Source: Ruminococcus sp. UBA7158
GTDB taxonomy: Bacteria > Bacillota > Clostridia > Oscillospirales > Ruminococcaceae
DNA: 39,746 nt
Direction: 5' to 3'
NCBI GenBank assembly: GCA_002491605.1
Contig: DKWG01000065.1
Coordinates: 1-39,746 of the forward strand
Part shown: one piece after another, positions 21,853-30,258 of the stretch
Layout of the letters: the number at the start of each line of letters is the position of its first letter
How positions within the stretch are numbered: position 1 is the first letter of the stretch
Translations under genes and position numbers: made by a program
Notes under the pieces: model-generated
What the model was told of the DNA's origin: nothing
What the model saw: the letters and a program-made list of their open reading frames with translations, nothing else
Database searches by the model: none

Positions 21853-24120
21853 ATGGCTGAAAATTCACAGACAAGGCTTTTTGAAATAGCGTCACGTATA
21901 AAAGAAATGCGTGAGATTATGGGATGGACCGAAAAGGAAATGGCAAAAAGGGTTGAACTCAGCGAGAGCGAGTATTTATCCTATGAATCTGCAGAAAGGG
22001 ATTTGCCGTTTACCTTTATTCACAAGTGTGCACTTGCATTTGATATTGACCTCACCGACCTTTTGGAGGGCAACAACGAAGCAAGGCTCACCTCCTATAC
22101 CGTCACAAGAAAGGGCAAGGGTCAAAAAACCGCCAAGGAGCAGGGAATTGATATTTCAAATCTTGCGCCCAAATTCAGAGACAAAATCGCTGAGCCTTAC
22201 TGGGTTAAGTATGAATACTCTCCGGCACAGCAGAATCAGCCTATCCATTTGACAAAGCACAGCGGACAGGAATTTGACCTCATTATTTCGGGAAGCTTAA
22301 AGGTTCAGGTAGGCTCTCACATTGAGATTCTTCGTGAGGGCGACAGTATTTACTACAACTCCTCCACACCTCACGGAATGATTGCAGTAGACGGCGAGGA
22401 CTGTACCTTTGTGGCAGTAGTTCTTCCGGGTGAGGACACCAAGGAAGAGAACGTCAGAAATAATATCATTCAGGCAGGCAAGTCTGAAAAGCTCATATGC
22501 GAGAAGTTCTGCGACACCGTTGAGGACGAATACGGCAGACTTAAGAGCATAAAGTTTAAAAATGCCGAAACCTTTAACTTCGGCTTCGATATAGTTGATG
22601 AGATTGCAAACAAATATCCCGATAAGCTTGCAATGCTTCATGTTGATAAGCACCATGTGGAGCGTGAGTTTACATTTAAGGATATTAAGCGCTCATCGAA
22701 TCAGACGGCTAACTATTTTAAATCCCTGGGTATCAAAAAGGGTGATAAGGTTATGCTGGTGCTTAAAAGACACTATCAGTTCTGGTTCTGCATGGTTGCC
22801 CTTCACAAGCTCGGAGCCGTTGCCATCCCTGCGACAAATCAGTTAAAGGACCATGACTTTGAATACCGCTTTAACGCCGCCGGAGTTTCGGCTATAGTCT
22901 GCACCGCAGACGGCGACACTGCCGATATAGCTCAAAGAGCCGCCGAAAGGTGCCCGTCCGTCAAGACAAAGATTTTAGTCGGCGGCACAAAAGACGGCTG
23001 GCGAGACTTTAACAACGAGTACTGCCTGTTCAGCAGCAAGTTTGAAAGAACTCCCGATTCCTCCTGCGGAAATGACACCGCATTGATGTTCTTCACCTCA
23101 GGAACAACAGGAAATCCCAAGATGGCAGCGCACAAGCACACCTATGCTCTGGGTCACTTTGTAACCGCCAAGTACTGGCACTGCTGCCAAAGAGACGGAC
23201 TTCACTTAACCATTTCCGATACCGGCTGGGGCAAGTCGCTCTGGGGCAAGCTCTACGGACAGTGGCTCTGCGAGGGTGCAGTGTTCGTCTATGACTTCGA
23301 CCGCTTTGACGCAAACGACATCCTGCCGATGTTTGCAAAATACAATATAACAACCTTCTGCGCACCTCCCACCATGCTTAGAATGATGATAAAGGAAAAC
23401 CTTTCAAAGTTCGATCTTTCATCCATCAAGCACATGACGACTGCCGGCGAGGCATTAAATCCGGAGGTTGCAAAGCAGTTTAAGGAAGCCACCGGGCTTG
23501 AAATAATGGAGGGCTTCGGTCAGACCGAGACAACTCTTACAATTGCAAATCTCTTCGGCGATACACCTAAGCTTGGCTCAATGGGCAAGGCTTCACCTCA
23601 GTATGACGTTGATATTGTCGATCCCGAGGGCAAGTCGCTTCCTGCAGGTGAGGTCGGAGAAATCGTTATAAGAACCGACAAGGATGTTCCGTGCGGACTC
23701 TTCAAGGAATACTATTTAGACAGAGAAAAGACAGACGACTGCTGGTACGACGGCTTGTATCACACAGGCGACACCGCATGGCGTGATGAGGACGGCTATT
23801 TCTACTATGTTTCAAGAATCGACGACGTTATCAAGTCGTCAGGCTACAGAATCGGTCCGTTTGAGATTGAAAGCGTTTTAATGGAGCTGCCATATGTTTT
23901 GGAGTGCGGAGTTTCCGGCGCGCCCGATGAGGTAAGAGGTCAGGTTGTTAAGGCGAGTATCGTTTTAACAAAGGGAACTGTTCCCTCAGACGAGCTTAAA
24001 AAGGAAATTCAGAGCTATGTCAAGAGCCATACAGCTCCGTATAAGTACCCCAGAATCATCGAATTTAAGGATGAATTGCCCAAGACTATCTCAGGAAAAA
24101 TTCAGAGAAATAAGCTTTAA
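21853..24120 (+). CDS. XRE-HTH / cupin / acyl-CoA synthetase, Ile-controlled
   Basis: A 755-aa three-domain protein. An XRE-type helix-turn-helix lies at about 14-72, a cupin_2 barrel at about 132-193 (HSGQEFDLIISGSLKVQVG, EGDSIYYNSSTPHGM), and an ANL acyl-CoA synthetase from about 235 to the end: FTSGTTGNPK (about 414-423), GFGQTETT, YHTGDTAW, a GYRIGPFEIE hinge, and Lys749 in SGKIQRNKL. The start is the ATG after AAAGGGGGA; a longer frame reads back through the T-box and is not real. XRE-cupin pairs are normally transcription factors, so this enzyme may also bind DNA. Control by an Ile T-box suggests 2-methylbutyrate as substrate (inference). Confidence 0.9.
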   Translation: MAENSQTRLFEIASRIKEMREIMGWTEKEMAKRVELSESEYLSYESAERDLPFTFIHKCALAFDIDLTDLLEGNNEARLTSYTVTRKGKGQKTAKEQGIDISNLAPKFRDKIAEPYWVKYEYSPAQQNQPIHLTKHSGQEFDLIISGSLKVQVGSHIEILREGDSIYYNSSTPHGMIAVDGEDCTFVAVVLPGEDTKEENVRNNIIQAGKSEKLICEKFCDTVEDEYGRLKSIKFKNAETFNFGFDIVDEIANKYPDKLAMLHVDKHHVEREFTFKDIKRSSNQTANYFKSLGIKKGDKVMLVLKRHYQFWFCMVALHKLGAVAIPATNQLKDHDFEYRFNAAGVSAIVCTADGDTADIAQRAAERCPSVKTKILVGGTKDGWRDFNNEYCLFSSKFERTPDSSCGNDTALMFFTSGTTGNPKMAAHKHTYALGHFVTAKYWHCCQRDGLHLTISDTGWGKSLWGKLYGQWLCEGAVFVYDFDRFDANDILPMFAKYNITTFCAPPTMLRMMIKENLSKFDLSSIKHMTTAGEALNPEVAKQFKEATGLEIMEGFGQTETTLTIANLFGDTPKLGSMGKASPQYDVDIVDPEGKSLPAGEVGEIVIRTDKDVPCGLFKEYYLDREKTDDCWYDGLYHTGDTAWRDEDGYFYYVSRIDDVIKSSGYRIGPFEIESVLMELPYVLECGVSGAPDEVRGQVVKASIVLTKGTVPSDELKKEIQSYVKSHTAPYKYPRIIEFKDELPKTISGKIQRNKL

Positions 24121-24200
24121 GCTTTCAGCAAATAGCGAATAAAACTATGCGGACGGCGTCACAGCCGACAAAATTGTACAAAACGACAACACTATTGTTG

Positions 24201-24229
24201 TTGACAATAACAAAGAGATGTGATAGAAT
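24201..24229 (+). promoter_or_regulatory. Promoter of the Val T-box unit
   Basis: TTGACA (24201-24206), 17-bp spacer, TAGAAT (24224-24229), directly ahead of the T-box leader. Confidence 0.82.
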
Positions 24230-24240
24230 ATCACTGTAAA

Positions 24241-24508
24241 GTACAAAAGCAATGACGAAGAAGGATATTATCTGTTTCGACTTCAGAGAGGCGGCGTTTG
24301 GTGAAAGCCGCTGTCGTGAGGGTTTTGTCTGTAGCTTCTGAGCTGAAAGGAAGAAAGGCTTATGCCGAGTAGACCCTTTTCGTGACTGCTGCGTTAATGC
24401 ATACGGCTTTTTATGAGCCTGAGTGGTGCAGCTTTTGCTGCGCAATTTGAGTGGTACCGCGGGTTTTATCCCGTCTCAAAGATATGAGCATCTTTGGGAC
24501 GGGTTTTT
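24241..24508 (+). ncRNA. T-box leader 3, predicted specifier GUA (valine)
   Basis: Stem I has the distal GGCGGC-gUUUGGUG-aaa-GCCGC. The 3' side reads GTA (24331-24333), G, CTTCT (24335-24339, complementary to AGAAG 24259-24263), GAGC (24340-24343), so the specifier is GUA, valine. The T-box TGGTACCGCGG is at 24452-24462. The terminator is a 14-bp stem, 24470-24483 against 24490-24503, with T5. The sequence from about 24383 to the T-box is a clear relative of T-box 2. Together with the promoter it accounts for the gap 24121-24639; the roughly 130 nt after the terminator hold nothing recognised. Confidence 0.92.
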
Positions 24509-24639
24509 ACATATTTAACTGTCCCAAACGAAAAGCAAGCATTTGCCGTCCGTGCGAATAGGCACAGGAATTTCGGCAAAAAGTTGCCTTTGCGAGAACA
24601 TAGAAATATGTTAAAAAACGGGAAAGGAATGATACAAAA

Positions 24640-26934
24640 TTGTCCGGAATAACAGGAATTGAGCTAAGAATTTCGGAGATGTCCGCAAGAATTAAAGAGC
24701 TTCGTGAGATTGTCGGTCTTACCGAGGCTGAAATGGCGGTTAAAACCGCTGTCAGCGTTGAGGAATACCGTGACTGCGAAGCAGGTAAGTGCGACCTTAA
24801 CTTTGCATTCTTGTACAGATGCGCACTTGCCCTCGGCGTAGACGTCACCGATATCATAGAAGGCGCAAGCCCCAGGCTTGCAGGCTACACGGTTACAAAA
24901 AAGGACAACGGTCAAAGAATCGAGCAGGCTCACGGCATGGTTTACTATAACCTTGCAGCATCCTTTAAAAACCGTATTGCAGAGCCGCTGTATGTACGAA
25001 GCGAATACAGTGAGGAAGCGCAGAACCGAGACATTGAGCTTACTACTCACGCCGGTCAGGAGTGCGACATCATCGTCAGCGGCTCTTTAAAGGTTCAGGT
25101 GGGCGACCACGTTGAAATCTTAAGCGAGGGCGACAGCATTTATTTTGACTCCGACACCCCTCACGGCATGATAGCCGTCGGCGGCAGGGATTGCTGGTTC
25201 TATGCCATAGTCCTTAACCCGCAGGGCGAGTCTATTGAAAAGATAACTCACTCCGCACCGATTGAGTTCAAGACAAGTCCAAAGAAGAAAACTGCCGAGA
25301 GAAAATGGATTTATCAGGATTATATTGATACTGTTGAGGACGAAATAGGCGCGCTCAAGTCGATATCCTTTAAAAATGAAAATAACTTCAACTTTGCCTT
25401 TGACCTTGTCGACAGAATGGGCAGAGAACAGCCTGATAAGCTTGCAATGCTCCATATTGATAAGGACAAAAACGAGCGTCGCTTCACCTTTGCAGATATG
25501 AAGCGAGCTTCAAGCCAGACGGCAAATTATCTCAAGTCCCTCGGTATTAAAAGAGGCGACAAGGTTATACTTATACTTAAAAGGCACTATCAGTTCTGGT
25601 TCTGCATGCTTGCGCTTCACAAGCTCGGCGCAGTTGCAATCCCCGCAACCAATCAGCTCAAGGAGCACGACATTGCTTACCGCCTGAACAAGTCGGGAGC
25701 AAAGGCAATTATCTGCACAGCTGACGACGGAGTAGCCGAGCAGGTTGATATTGCCGCCAAGGAAGCTCCCACACTCGAGACCAAAATCATGGTCGGCGGA
25801 GTAAGAGACGGCTGGCGAGACTTTGATTCCGAATACAGCCTGTTTACAGGAAAGTTCGACCGCCCCGAGGATTGCCCCTGCGGCGACGAGCCGATGCTCA
25901 TGTACTTCACATCCGGAACAACAGGCAATCCGAAGATTGCAATGCACAATTACAGGTATCCTTTAGGTCACTTCATAACCGCCAAGTACTGGCACTGCGT
26001 AAACCCGGACGGACTTCACCTTACGGTTGCCGATTCAGGCTGGGCAAAGTGTGCATGGGGCAAGCTGTACGGTCAGTGGCTGTGTGAAGCACCGCTGTTT
26101 GTATATGACTTTGACAGATTCGACGCATCGGATATACTTCCGATGTTCGCAAAATACCACATCACAACCTTCTGCGCACCGCCGACAATTCTGCGCATGA
26201 TGGTAAAGCAAAACATTTCGCAGTATGACTTAAGCTCGGTTGAGCATATGTCGACGGCAGGCGAGGCGTTAAACCCCGAGGTGTTCAGGCAGTTCGAGGC
26301 GGCAACCGGCTTGCAGATTATGGAGGGCTTCGGTCAGACAGAGACAACGGTAGCTTTAGCAAACCTTGTCGGAACAACCGCAAGACTCGGCTCAATGGGA
26401 AAGCCCGTTCCGTTGTACAATATCGAGCTGGTTGACGCAGACGACAAGCCCGTTTCAGACGGTGAGGTCGGAGAAATAGTCATCCATGTTGAAAACGGTC
26501 TGCCGTGCGGATTGTTTGCAGGATACTATTTGGATGAAGAGAAGACGGCTGAGGTATTCAGAAACGGCTTGTATCACACAGGCGACACCGCTTGGCGTGA
26601 TGAGGACGGGTACTTCTGGTATGTCGGACGTGTTGACGATGTTATCAAGTCTTCGGGCTACAGAATAGGTCCGTTTGAGATTGAAAACGTCATTATGGAG
26701 CTTCCGTATGTTTTGGAGTGCGGAGTTTCAGCGGCACCGGATGAGGTAAGAGGTCAGGTTGTTAAGGCAAGCATCGTCTTAACCAAGGGAACTGTCGCCA
26801 CCGATGAGCTTAAAAAGGAGATTCAGACTTATGTTAAGTCGAGAACTGCTCCTTATAAGTACCCAAGAATTGTAGTCTTCAAGGATGAGCTGCCTAAAAC
26901 CACCTCCGGAAAGATTCAGAGAAATAAACTATGA
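24640..26934 (+). CDS. XRE-HTH / cupin / acyl-CoA synthetase, Val-controlled
   Basis: A 764-aa paralogue of the Ile-controlled protein, with the same order: XRE helix-turn-helix (about 18-77), cupin_2 (about 136-199; HAGQECDIIVSGSLKVQVG, DSDTPHGM), ANL domain with FTSGTTGNPKIA (Ser425 region), GFGQTETT, YHTGDTAW and Lys758 in SGKIQRNKL. The start is a TTG after GGGAAAGG; the nearby ATG is out of frame, and alignment with the paralogue supports the TTG. Its last codons overlap the next gene by 4 nt (ATGA), so it heads the operon that continues into vorDBAC and ilvE. The Val T-box suggests isobutyrate as the acid activated (inference). Confidence 0.9.
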   Translation: MSGITGIELRISEMSARIKELREIVGLTEAEMAVKTAVSVEEYRDCEAGKCDLNFAFLYRCALALGVDVTDIIEGASPRLAGYTVTKKDNGQRIEQAHGMVYYNLAASFKNRIAEPLYVRSEYSEEAQNRDIELTTHAGQECDIIVSGSLKVQVGDHVEILSEGDSIYFDSDTPHGMIAVGGRDCWFYAIVLNPQGESIEKITHSAPIEFKTSPKKKTAERKWIYQDYIDTVEDEIGALKSISFKNENNFNFAFDLVDRMGREQPDKLAMLHIDKDKNERRFTFADMKRASSQTANYLKSLGIKRGDKVILILKRHYQFWFCMLALHKLGAVAIPATNQLKEHDIAYRLNKSGAKAIICTADDGVAEQVDIAAKEAPTLETKIMVGGVRDGWRDFDSEYSLFTGKFDRPEDCPCGDEPMLMYFTSGTTGNPKIAMHNYRYPLGHFITAKYWHCVNPDGLHLTVADSGWAKCAWGKLYGQWLCEAPLFVYDFDRFDASDILPMFAKYHITTFCAPPTILRMMVKQNISQYDLSSVEHMSTAGEALNPEVFRQFEAATGLQIMEGFGQTETTVALANLVGTTARLGSMGKPVPLYNIELVDADDKPVSDGEVGEIVIHVENGLPCGLFAGYYLDEEKTAEVFRNGLYHTGDTAWRDEDGYFWYVGRVDDVIKSSGYRIGPFEIENVIMELPYVLECGVSAAPDEVRGQVVKASIVLTKGTVATDELKKEIQTYVKSRTAPYKYPRIVVFKDELPKTTSGKIQRNKL

Positions 26935-27599
26935 TGAGAATAAAAAGAGTAACACTTTTTGCAGGGCACTACGGAAGCGGCAAGACAAATATCGCCGTCA
27001 ACTATGCCGAGTACCTTAAAAATGAGGGCTATGATGTCGTTATTGCAGACCTTGACATTGTTAACCCGTATTTTCGCACCAAGGACAGCATTGAAAGACT
27101 TGAGGAAAACGGGATAGAGCTTATCTCGCCCGAATATGCCAACACAAATGTCGACCTTCCTGCTCTGCCGTCTGAAATATACGGCGTCGTTCAAAACAGA
27201 TCGAAGCACGCAGTTTTGGATATCGGCGGAGACGACAGGGGAGCATACGCTTTAGGCAGATTTGCGCCGTACATCTTAGAAGAAAACGACTACGAGATGA
27301 TATACGTTGCTAACTTCTCAAGACCCCTGACAAGGACTGCCGAGGACGCAATAGAGGTCATGCGTGAAATAGAGCTTGCAGGCGGAATTAAGTTTACGGC
27401 AATTGTCAACAACACTAACTTAGGTCAGGAGACGACAATTGAGACTGTTTTAAACAGCTCACACGAGGCGCAAAGGCTAAGCGAGCTTTCAGGACTGCCG
27501 CTGCTATTTACGAGCGTCGAAAAGGGCGTTGCCAAAAGGCTTAAGATGACAGATGTATTTGAGCTTACGCTTCAGAATAAATATTACGATATAATTTAG
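26931..27599 (+). CDS. ParA/MinD-like P-loop ATPase beside the Vor genes
   Basis: A 222-aa P-loop NTPase. The Walker A is GHYGSGKTN (about 12-20); a deviant-Walker-style segment VVIADLDIVNPYFRT (about 36-50) and VLDIGGDDRGA (about 95-105) follow, as in the SIMIBI class (CobQ/ParA/MinD relatives). Its function is not known to me; similar ATPases could act in metal-cluster insertion or enzyme maturation. It overlaps the upstream acyl-CoA synthetase by 4 nt and sits 23 bp before the ferredoxin subunit, so it is firmly part of the oxidoreductase operon. A role in maturing or regulating Vor is an inference from position only. Confidence 0.8.
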   Translation: MMRIKRVTLFAGHYGSGKTNIAVNYAEYLKNEGYDVVIADLDIVNPYFRTKDSIERLEENGIELISPEYANTNVDLPALPSEIYGVVQNRSKHAVLDIGGDDRGAYALGRFAPYILEENDYEMIYVANFSRPLTRTAEDAIEVMREIELAGGIKFTAIVNNTNLGQETTIETVLNSSHEAQRLSELSGLPLLFTSVEKGVAKRLKMTDVFELTLQNKYYDII

Positions 27600-27622
27600 A
27601 AAATGATTAAGGAGATGTTTTA

Positions 27623-27829
27623 ATGGCAAAGGTAACATTCAAAACGGACATTTGCAAGGGCTGCGGATTGTGCATTGAAGCTTGTCCAAAGAAGCTTTTG
27701 GTTATTGCCAAGGATAAGATAAACAAAAAGGGTCACTCTCCTGCCGAGATGACCGACCAGTCAAAATGCATAGGCTGTGCTTTTTGCGCAACTATGTGTC
27801 CCGACTGCGTTATAACCGTTGAAAAGTAA
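27623..27829 (+). CDS. vorD: 2-oxoacid:ferredoxin oxidoreductase delta subunit (2x4Fe-4S)
   Basis: A 68-aa ferredoxin-like subunit with two [4Fe-4S] motifs: CKGCGLCIEACPK (about 11-23) and CIGCAFCATMCPDC (about 49-62). It carries electrons between the catalytic thiamine site and external ferredoxin. The start ATG follows AAGGAGATG. The order delta, alpha, beta, gamma is typical of four-subunit VOR/KOR-type enzymes. Confidence 0.9.
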   Translation: MAKVTFKTDICKGCGLCIEACPKKLLVIAKDKINKKGHSPAEMTDQSKCIGCAFCATMCPDCVITVEK

Positions 27830-27863
27830 ACAAATATTGTGTTTTAAGAAAGGAATGCTTAAA

Positions 27864-28925
27864 ATGTCAGAAAAGGTTTTAATGAAGGGCAATGAAGCTA
27901 TTGCCGAGGCCGCTATAAGAGCAGGCTGCCGTCATTATTTCGGATACCCCATAACCCCTCAGACTGAGCTTGCCGCATACATGGCAAAGCGTATGCCGAA
28001 GATAGGCGGAACATTCTTGCAGGCTGAGAGCGAGATTTCAGCTATAAATATGGTCTACGGAGTTGCAGGAGCAGGCTATAGAGTTATGACCTCATCCTCA
28101 AGCCCCGGAGTATCATTGAAGCAGGAAGGAATATCCTACATAGCGGGCGCAGACCTCCCCGCACTCATTATAAACGTTCAAAGAGGCGGACCGGGCTTGG
28201 GCGGTATCCAGCCCTCGCAGTCCGATTACTTCCAGGCGACAAAGGGCGGCGGACACGGCGACTATCACCTTATAGTTTTAGCCCCGGCTTCCGTTCAGGA
28301 GATGGCTGATTTAACCGCACACGCTTTTGACCTTGCAGATAAATACAGAATGCCCACAATGATTCTTGCAGACGGAACAATGGGTCAGATGATGGAGCCT
28401 GTATCACTTCCCGAGGAGACAACCTCAAAGGTAGAAAAGCCCTGGGCTGTAACAGGAACAAACTGTGAGCGTGAACACAATATTATAAACTCACTTTACC
28501 TTGTCCCCGAGCAGCTTGAAAAGAAGAACTTCGAGAGATTTGAAAAGTATGCTAAGGTTGAGGAAAACGAGGTAATGTATGAAGAATACATGATGGACGA
28601 CGCCGAGTATTGCATAGTTGCATTCGGAATTGCCGCCCGTGTTTCCAAAAACGCTATAACTGCCGCAAGAGCAAAGGGCATAAAGGTCGGCATGATAAGA
28701 CCTATAACCCTTTGGCCGTTCCCCAAGGAGGCAATCGCTAAAGCCGCCGACAAGGTTAAGGCGTTTATATCCGTTGAGCTTTCAATGGGTCAGATGATAG
28801 AGGATATCAAGCTCGCCGAAGAATGCCGCAAGCCGGTAGTTTTGTGCAACCGCACAGGCGGAATGATTCCAGACCCTGAGCAGATTCTTAAAACGATTGA
28901 TACTTTGATTGGAGGTAACAACTGA
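27864..28925 (+). CDS. vorB: 2-oxoisovalerate-type ferredoxin oxidoreductase alpha subunit
   Basis: A 353-aa pyrimidine-domain subunit with the family start MKGNEAIAEAAIRAGC, GYPITPQTEL (about 28-37), QAESEISAINMVYGVAGAG and SSSSPG. The start is the ATG after AAAGGAATG; an upstream frame begins inside vorD and is not used. The length fits VorB/KorA-type alpha subunits lacking the large fusion of pyruvate enzymes. It joins with the beta subunit to form the thiamine-diphosphate site that interconverts branched 2-oxoacids with acyl-CoA and CO2. KorA-type (2-oxoglutarate) specificity cannot be excluded by eye, but the IlvE neighbour and T-box favour branched substrates. Confidence 0.85.
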   Translation: MSEKVLMKGNEAIAEAAIRAGCRHYFGYPITPQTELAAYMAKRMPKIGGTFLQAESEISAINMVYGVAGAGYRVMTSSSSPGVSLKQEGISYIAGADLPALIINVQRGGPGLGGIQPSQSDYFQATKGGGHGDYHLIVLAPASVQEMADLTAHAFDLADKYRMPTMILADGTMGQMMEPVSLPEETTSKVEKPWAVTGTNCEREHNIINSLYLVPEQLEKKNFERFEKYAKVEENEVMYEEYMMDDAEYCIVAFGIAARVSKNAITAARAKGIKVGMIRPITLWPFPKEAIAKAADKVKAFISVELSMGQMIEDIKLAEECRKPVVLCNRTGGMIPDPEQILKTIDTLIGGNN

Positions 28926-29674
28926 TGGTAGTTTTCGATAAACCCAAGGCGTTAACAGATGCGCCCCTTCATTACTGTCCCGGATGCACTCACGGCATAA
29001 TCCACCGTCTTGTTGCCGAGGCTATAGACGAGCTTGGCATTTTAGGCAAGACAGTAGGCGTTGCCCCTGTCGGCTGCGCAGTTATGGCTTATGATTACTT
29101 TGCCTGCGATATGGTTGAAGCCGCTCACGGCAGAGCACCGGCAGTTGCAACAGGTCTTAAAAGAGCAATGCCCGAAAACGTCATATTCACCTATCAGGGC
29201 GATGGCGACCTTGCATCTATAGGCATGGCAGAAACAGTCCACGCCGCAACAAGAAACGAAAATATAACGGTTATATTTGTTAACAACGCTATCTACGGCA
29301 TGACAGGCGGTCAGATGGCTCCGACTTCACTTCCCGGTCAGGTAACACAGACCTCGCCCTACGGCAGAGACGTTAAAACAGTCGGCTATCCGATAAGAGT
29401 GTGCGAGATGCTTTCAGCTCTGGACGGTCCCGAGCTTATTCAAAGAGTTGCTGTTAACAACGTTAAAAACGTCATGGCAGCTAAGAAGGCTATAAAGAAG
29501 GCTTTCCAGAACCAGATAGACGGCAAGGGCTTTTCACTTATCGAGGTTGTTTCATCCTGCCCCACAAACTGGGGAATGACACCCTCAAACGCCTTGAAGT
29601 GGCTTGAAGAAAACATGATTCCTTATTATCCCTTGGGCGTTTACAAGGACAGATCCGCTAAGGAGGTAAAATAA
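28925..29674 (+). CDS. vorA: 2-oxoacid:ferredoxin oxidoreductase beta subunit (TPP-binding)
   Basis: A 249-aa thiamine-diphosphate-binding subunit. HYCPGCTHG (about 17-25) opens the domain; YQGDGDLASIG (about 91-101) with the later VNNAIYGMTGGQMAPTS is the GDG...N cofactor and Mg site. There are no extra cysteines for a third cluster. The start overlaps the alpha-subunit stop (TGATG), giving coupled translation and equal stoichiometry. Confidence 0.9.
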   Translation: MVVFDKPKALTDAPLHYCPGCTHGIIHRLVAEAIDELGILGKTVGVAPVGCAVMAYDYFACDMVEAAHGRAPAVATGLKRAMPENVIFTYQGDGDLASIGMAETVHAATRNENITVIFVNNAIYGMTGGQMAPTSLPGQVTQTSPYGRDVKTVGYPIRVCEMLSALDGPELIQRVAVNNVKNVMAAKKAIKKAFQNQIDGKGFSLIEVVSSCPTNWGMTPSNALKWLEENMIPYYPLGVYKDRSAKEVK

Positions 29675-29677
29675 GCT

Positions 29678-30217
29678 ATGGCATACACACAGGTACTTAT
29701 TGCAGGCTTCGGCGGACAGGGAATATTGTTTGCCGGAAAGTTTTTAGCATACAAGGGACTTTTGGAGGGCAAGGAGATAAGCTGGCTTCCCTCGTACGGT
29801 CCTGAAATGAGAGGCGGAACAGCAAACTGCTCAGTTATCATCTCCGACACACCCGTCGGCTCGCCTATTGTTTCCAACCCGGATATATTAATGGTTATGA
29901 ACCTGCCGTCACTGGATAAATACGAAAACGCAGCAGTTGCAGGCTCCAAGGTGTTCGTTGATTCAACACTCATTGAAAGAAAGCTCACAAGGCAGGATGT
30001 TTCGGCTTACTACATCCCTGCAACAAAGCTCGCTCAGGAGGCAGGAATACCCACTCTTGCAAACATGATAATGATCGGCAAGATGATAAAGGAAACCTCA
30101 ATTGTCAGCTTCGACGACATAACTGACGGACTTAAAAAGGTAGTTTCGGCAAAGCGTGCCGAGCTTCTGGACTTAAACCTCAAGGCTCTTCAGATGGGCT
30201 ATAATTACGAGGGTTAA
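29678..30217 (+). CDS. vorC: 2-oxoacid:ferredoxin oxidoreductase gamma subunit
   Basis: A 179-aa gamma subunit with GFGGQGILFAGKFLA (about 10-24) and the SYGPEMRGGTANCSVIIS block (about 44-61) that are diagnostic for the family; the domain helps bind CoA. It starts 4 bp after the beta subunit stop, with AAGGAGG inside the end of that gene, and completes the heterotetramer. Confidence 0.9.
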   Translation: MAYTQVLIAGFGGQGILFAGKFLAYKGLLEGKEISWLPSYGPEMRGGTANCSVIISDTPVGSPIVSNPDILMVMNLPSLDKYENAAVAGSKVFVDSTLIERKLTRQDVSAYYIPATKLAQEAGIPTLANMIMIGKMIKETSIVSFDDITDGLKKVVSAKRAELLDLNLKALQMGYNYEG

Positions 30218-30258
30218 TACTTATCCATAACAAAATATTTGACGGGAGTTGTTTAAAA

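Noticed and set aside
24125..24445. 106-codon minus-strand frame over the Val leader
   Set aside because: It overlaps the T-box structure exactly and shows no protein-like features.
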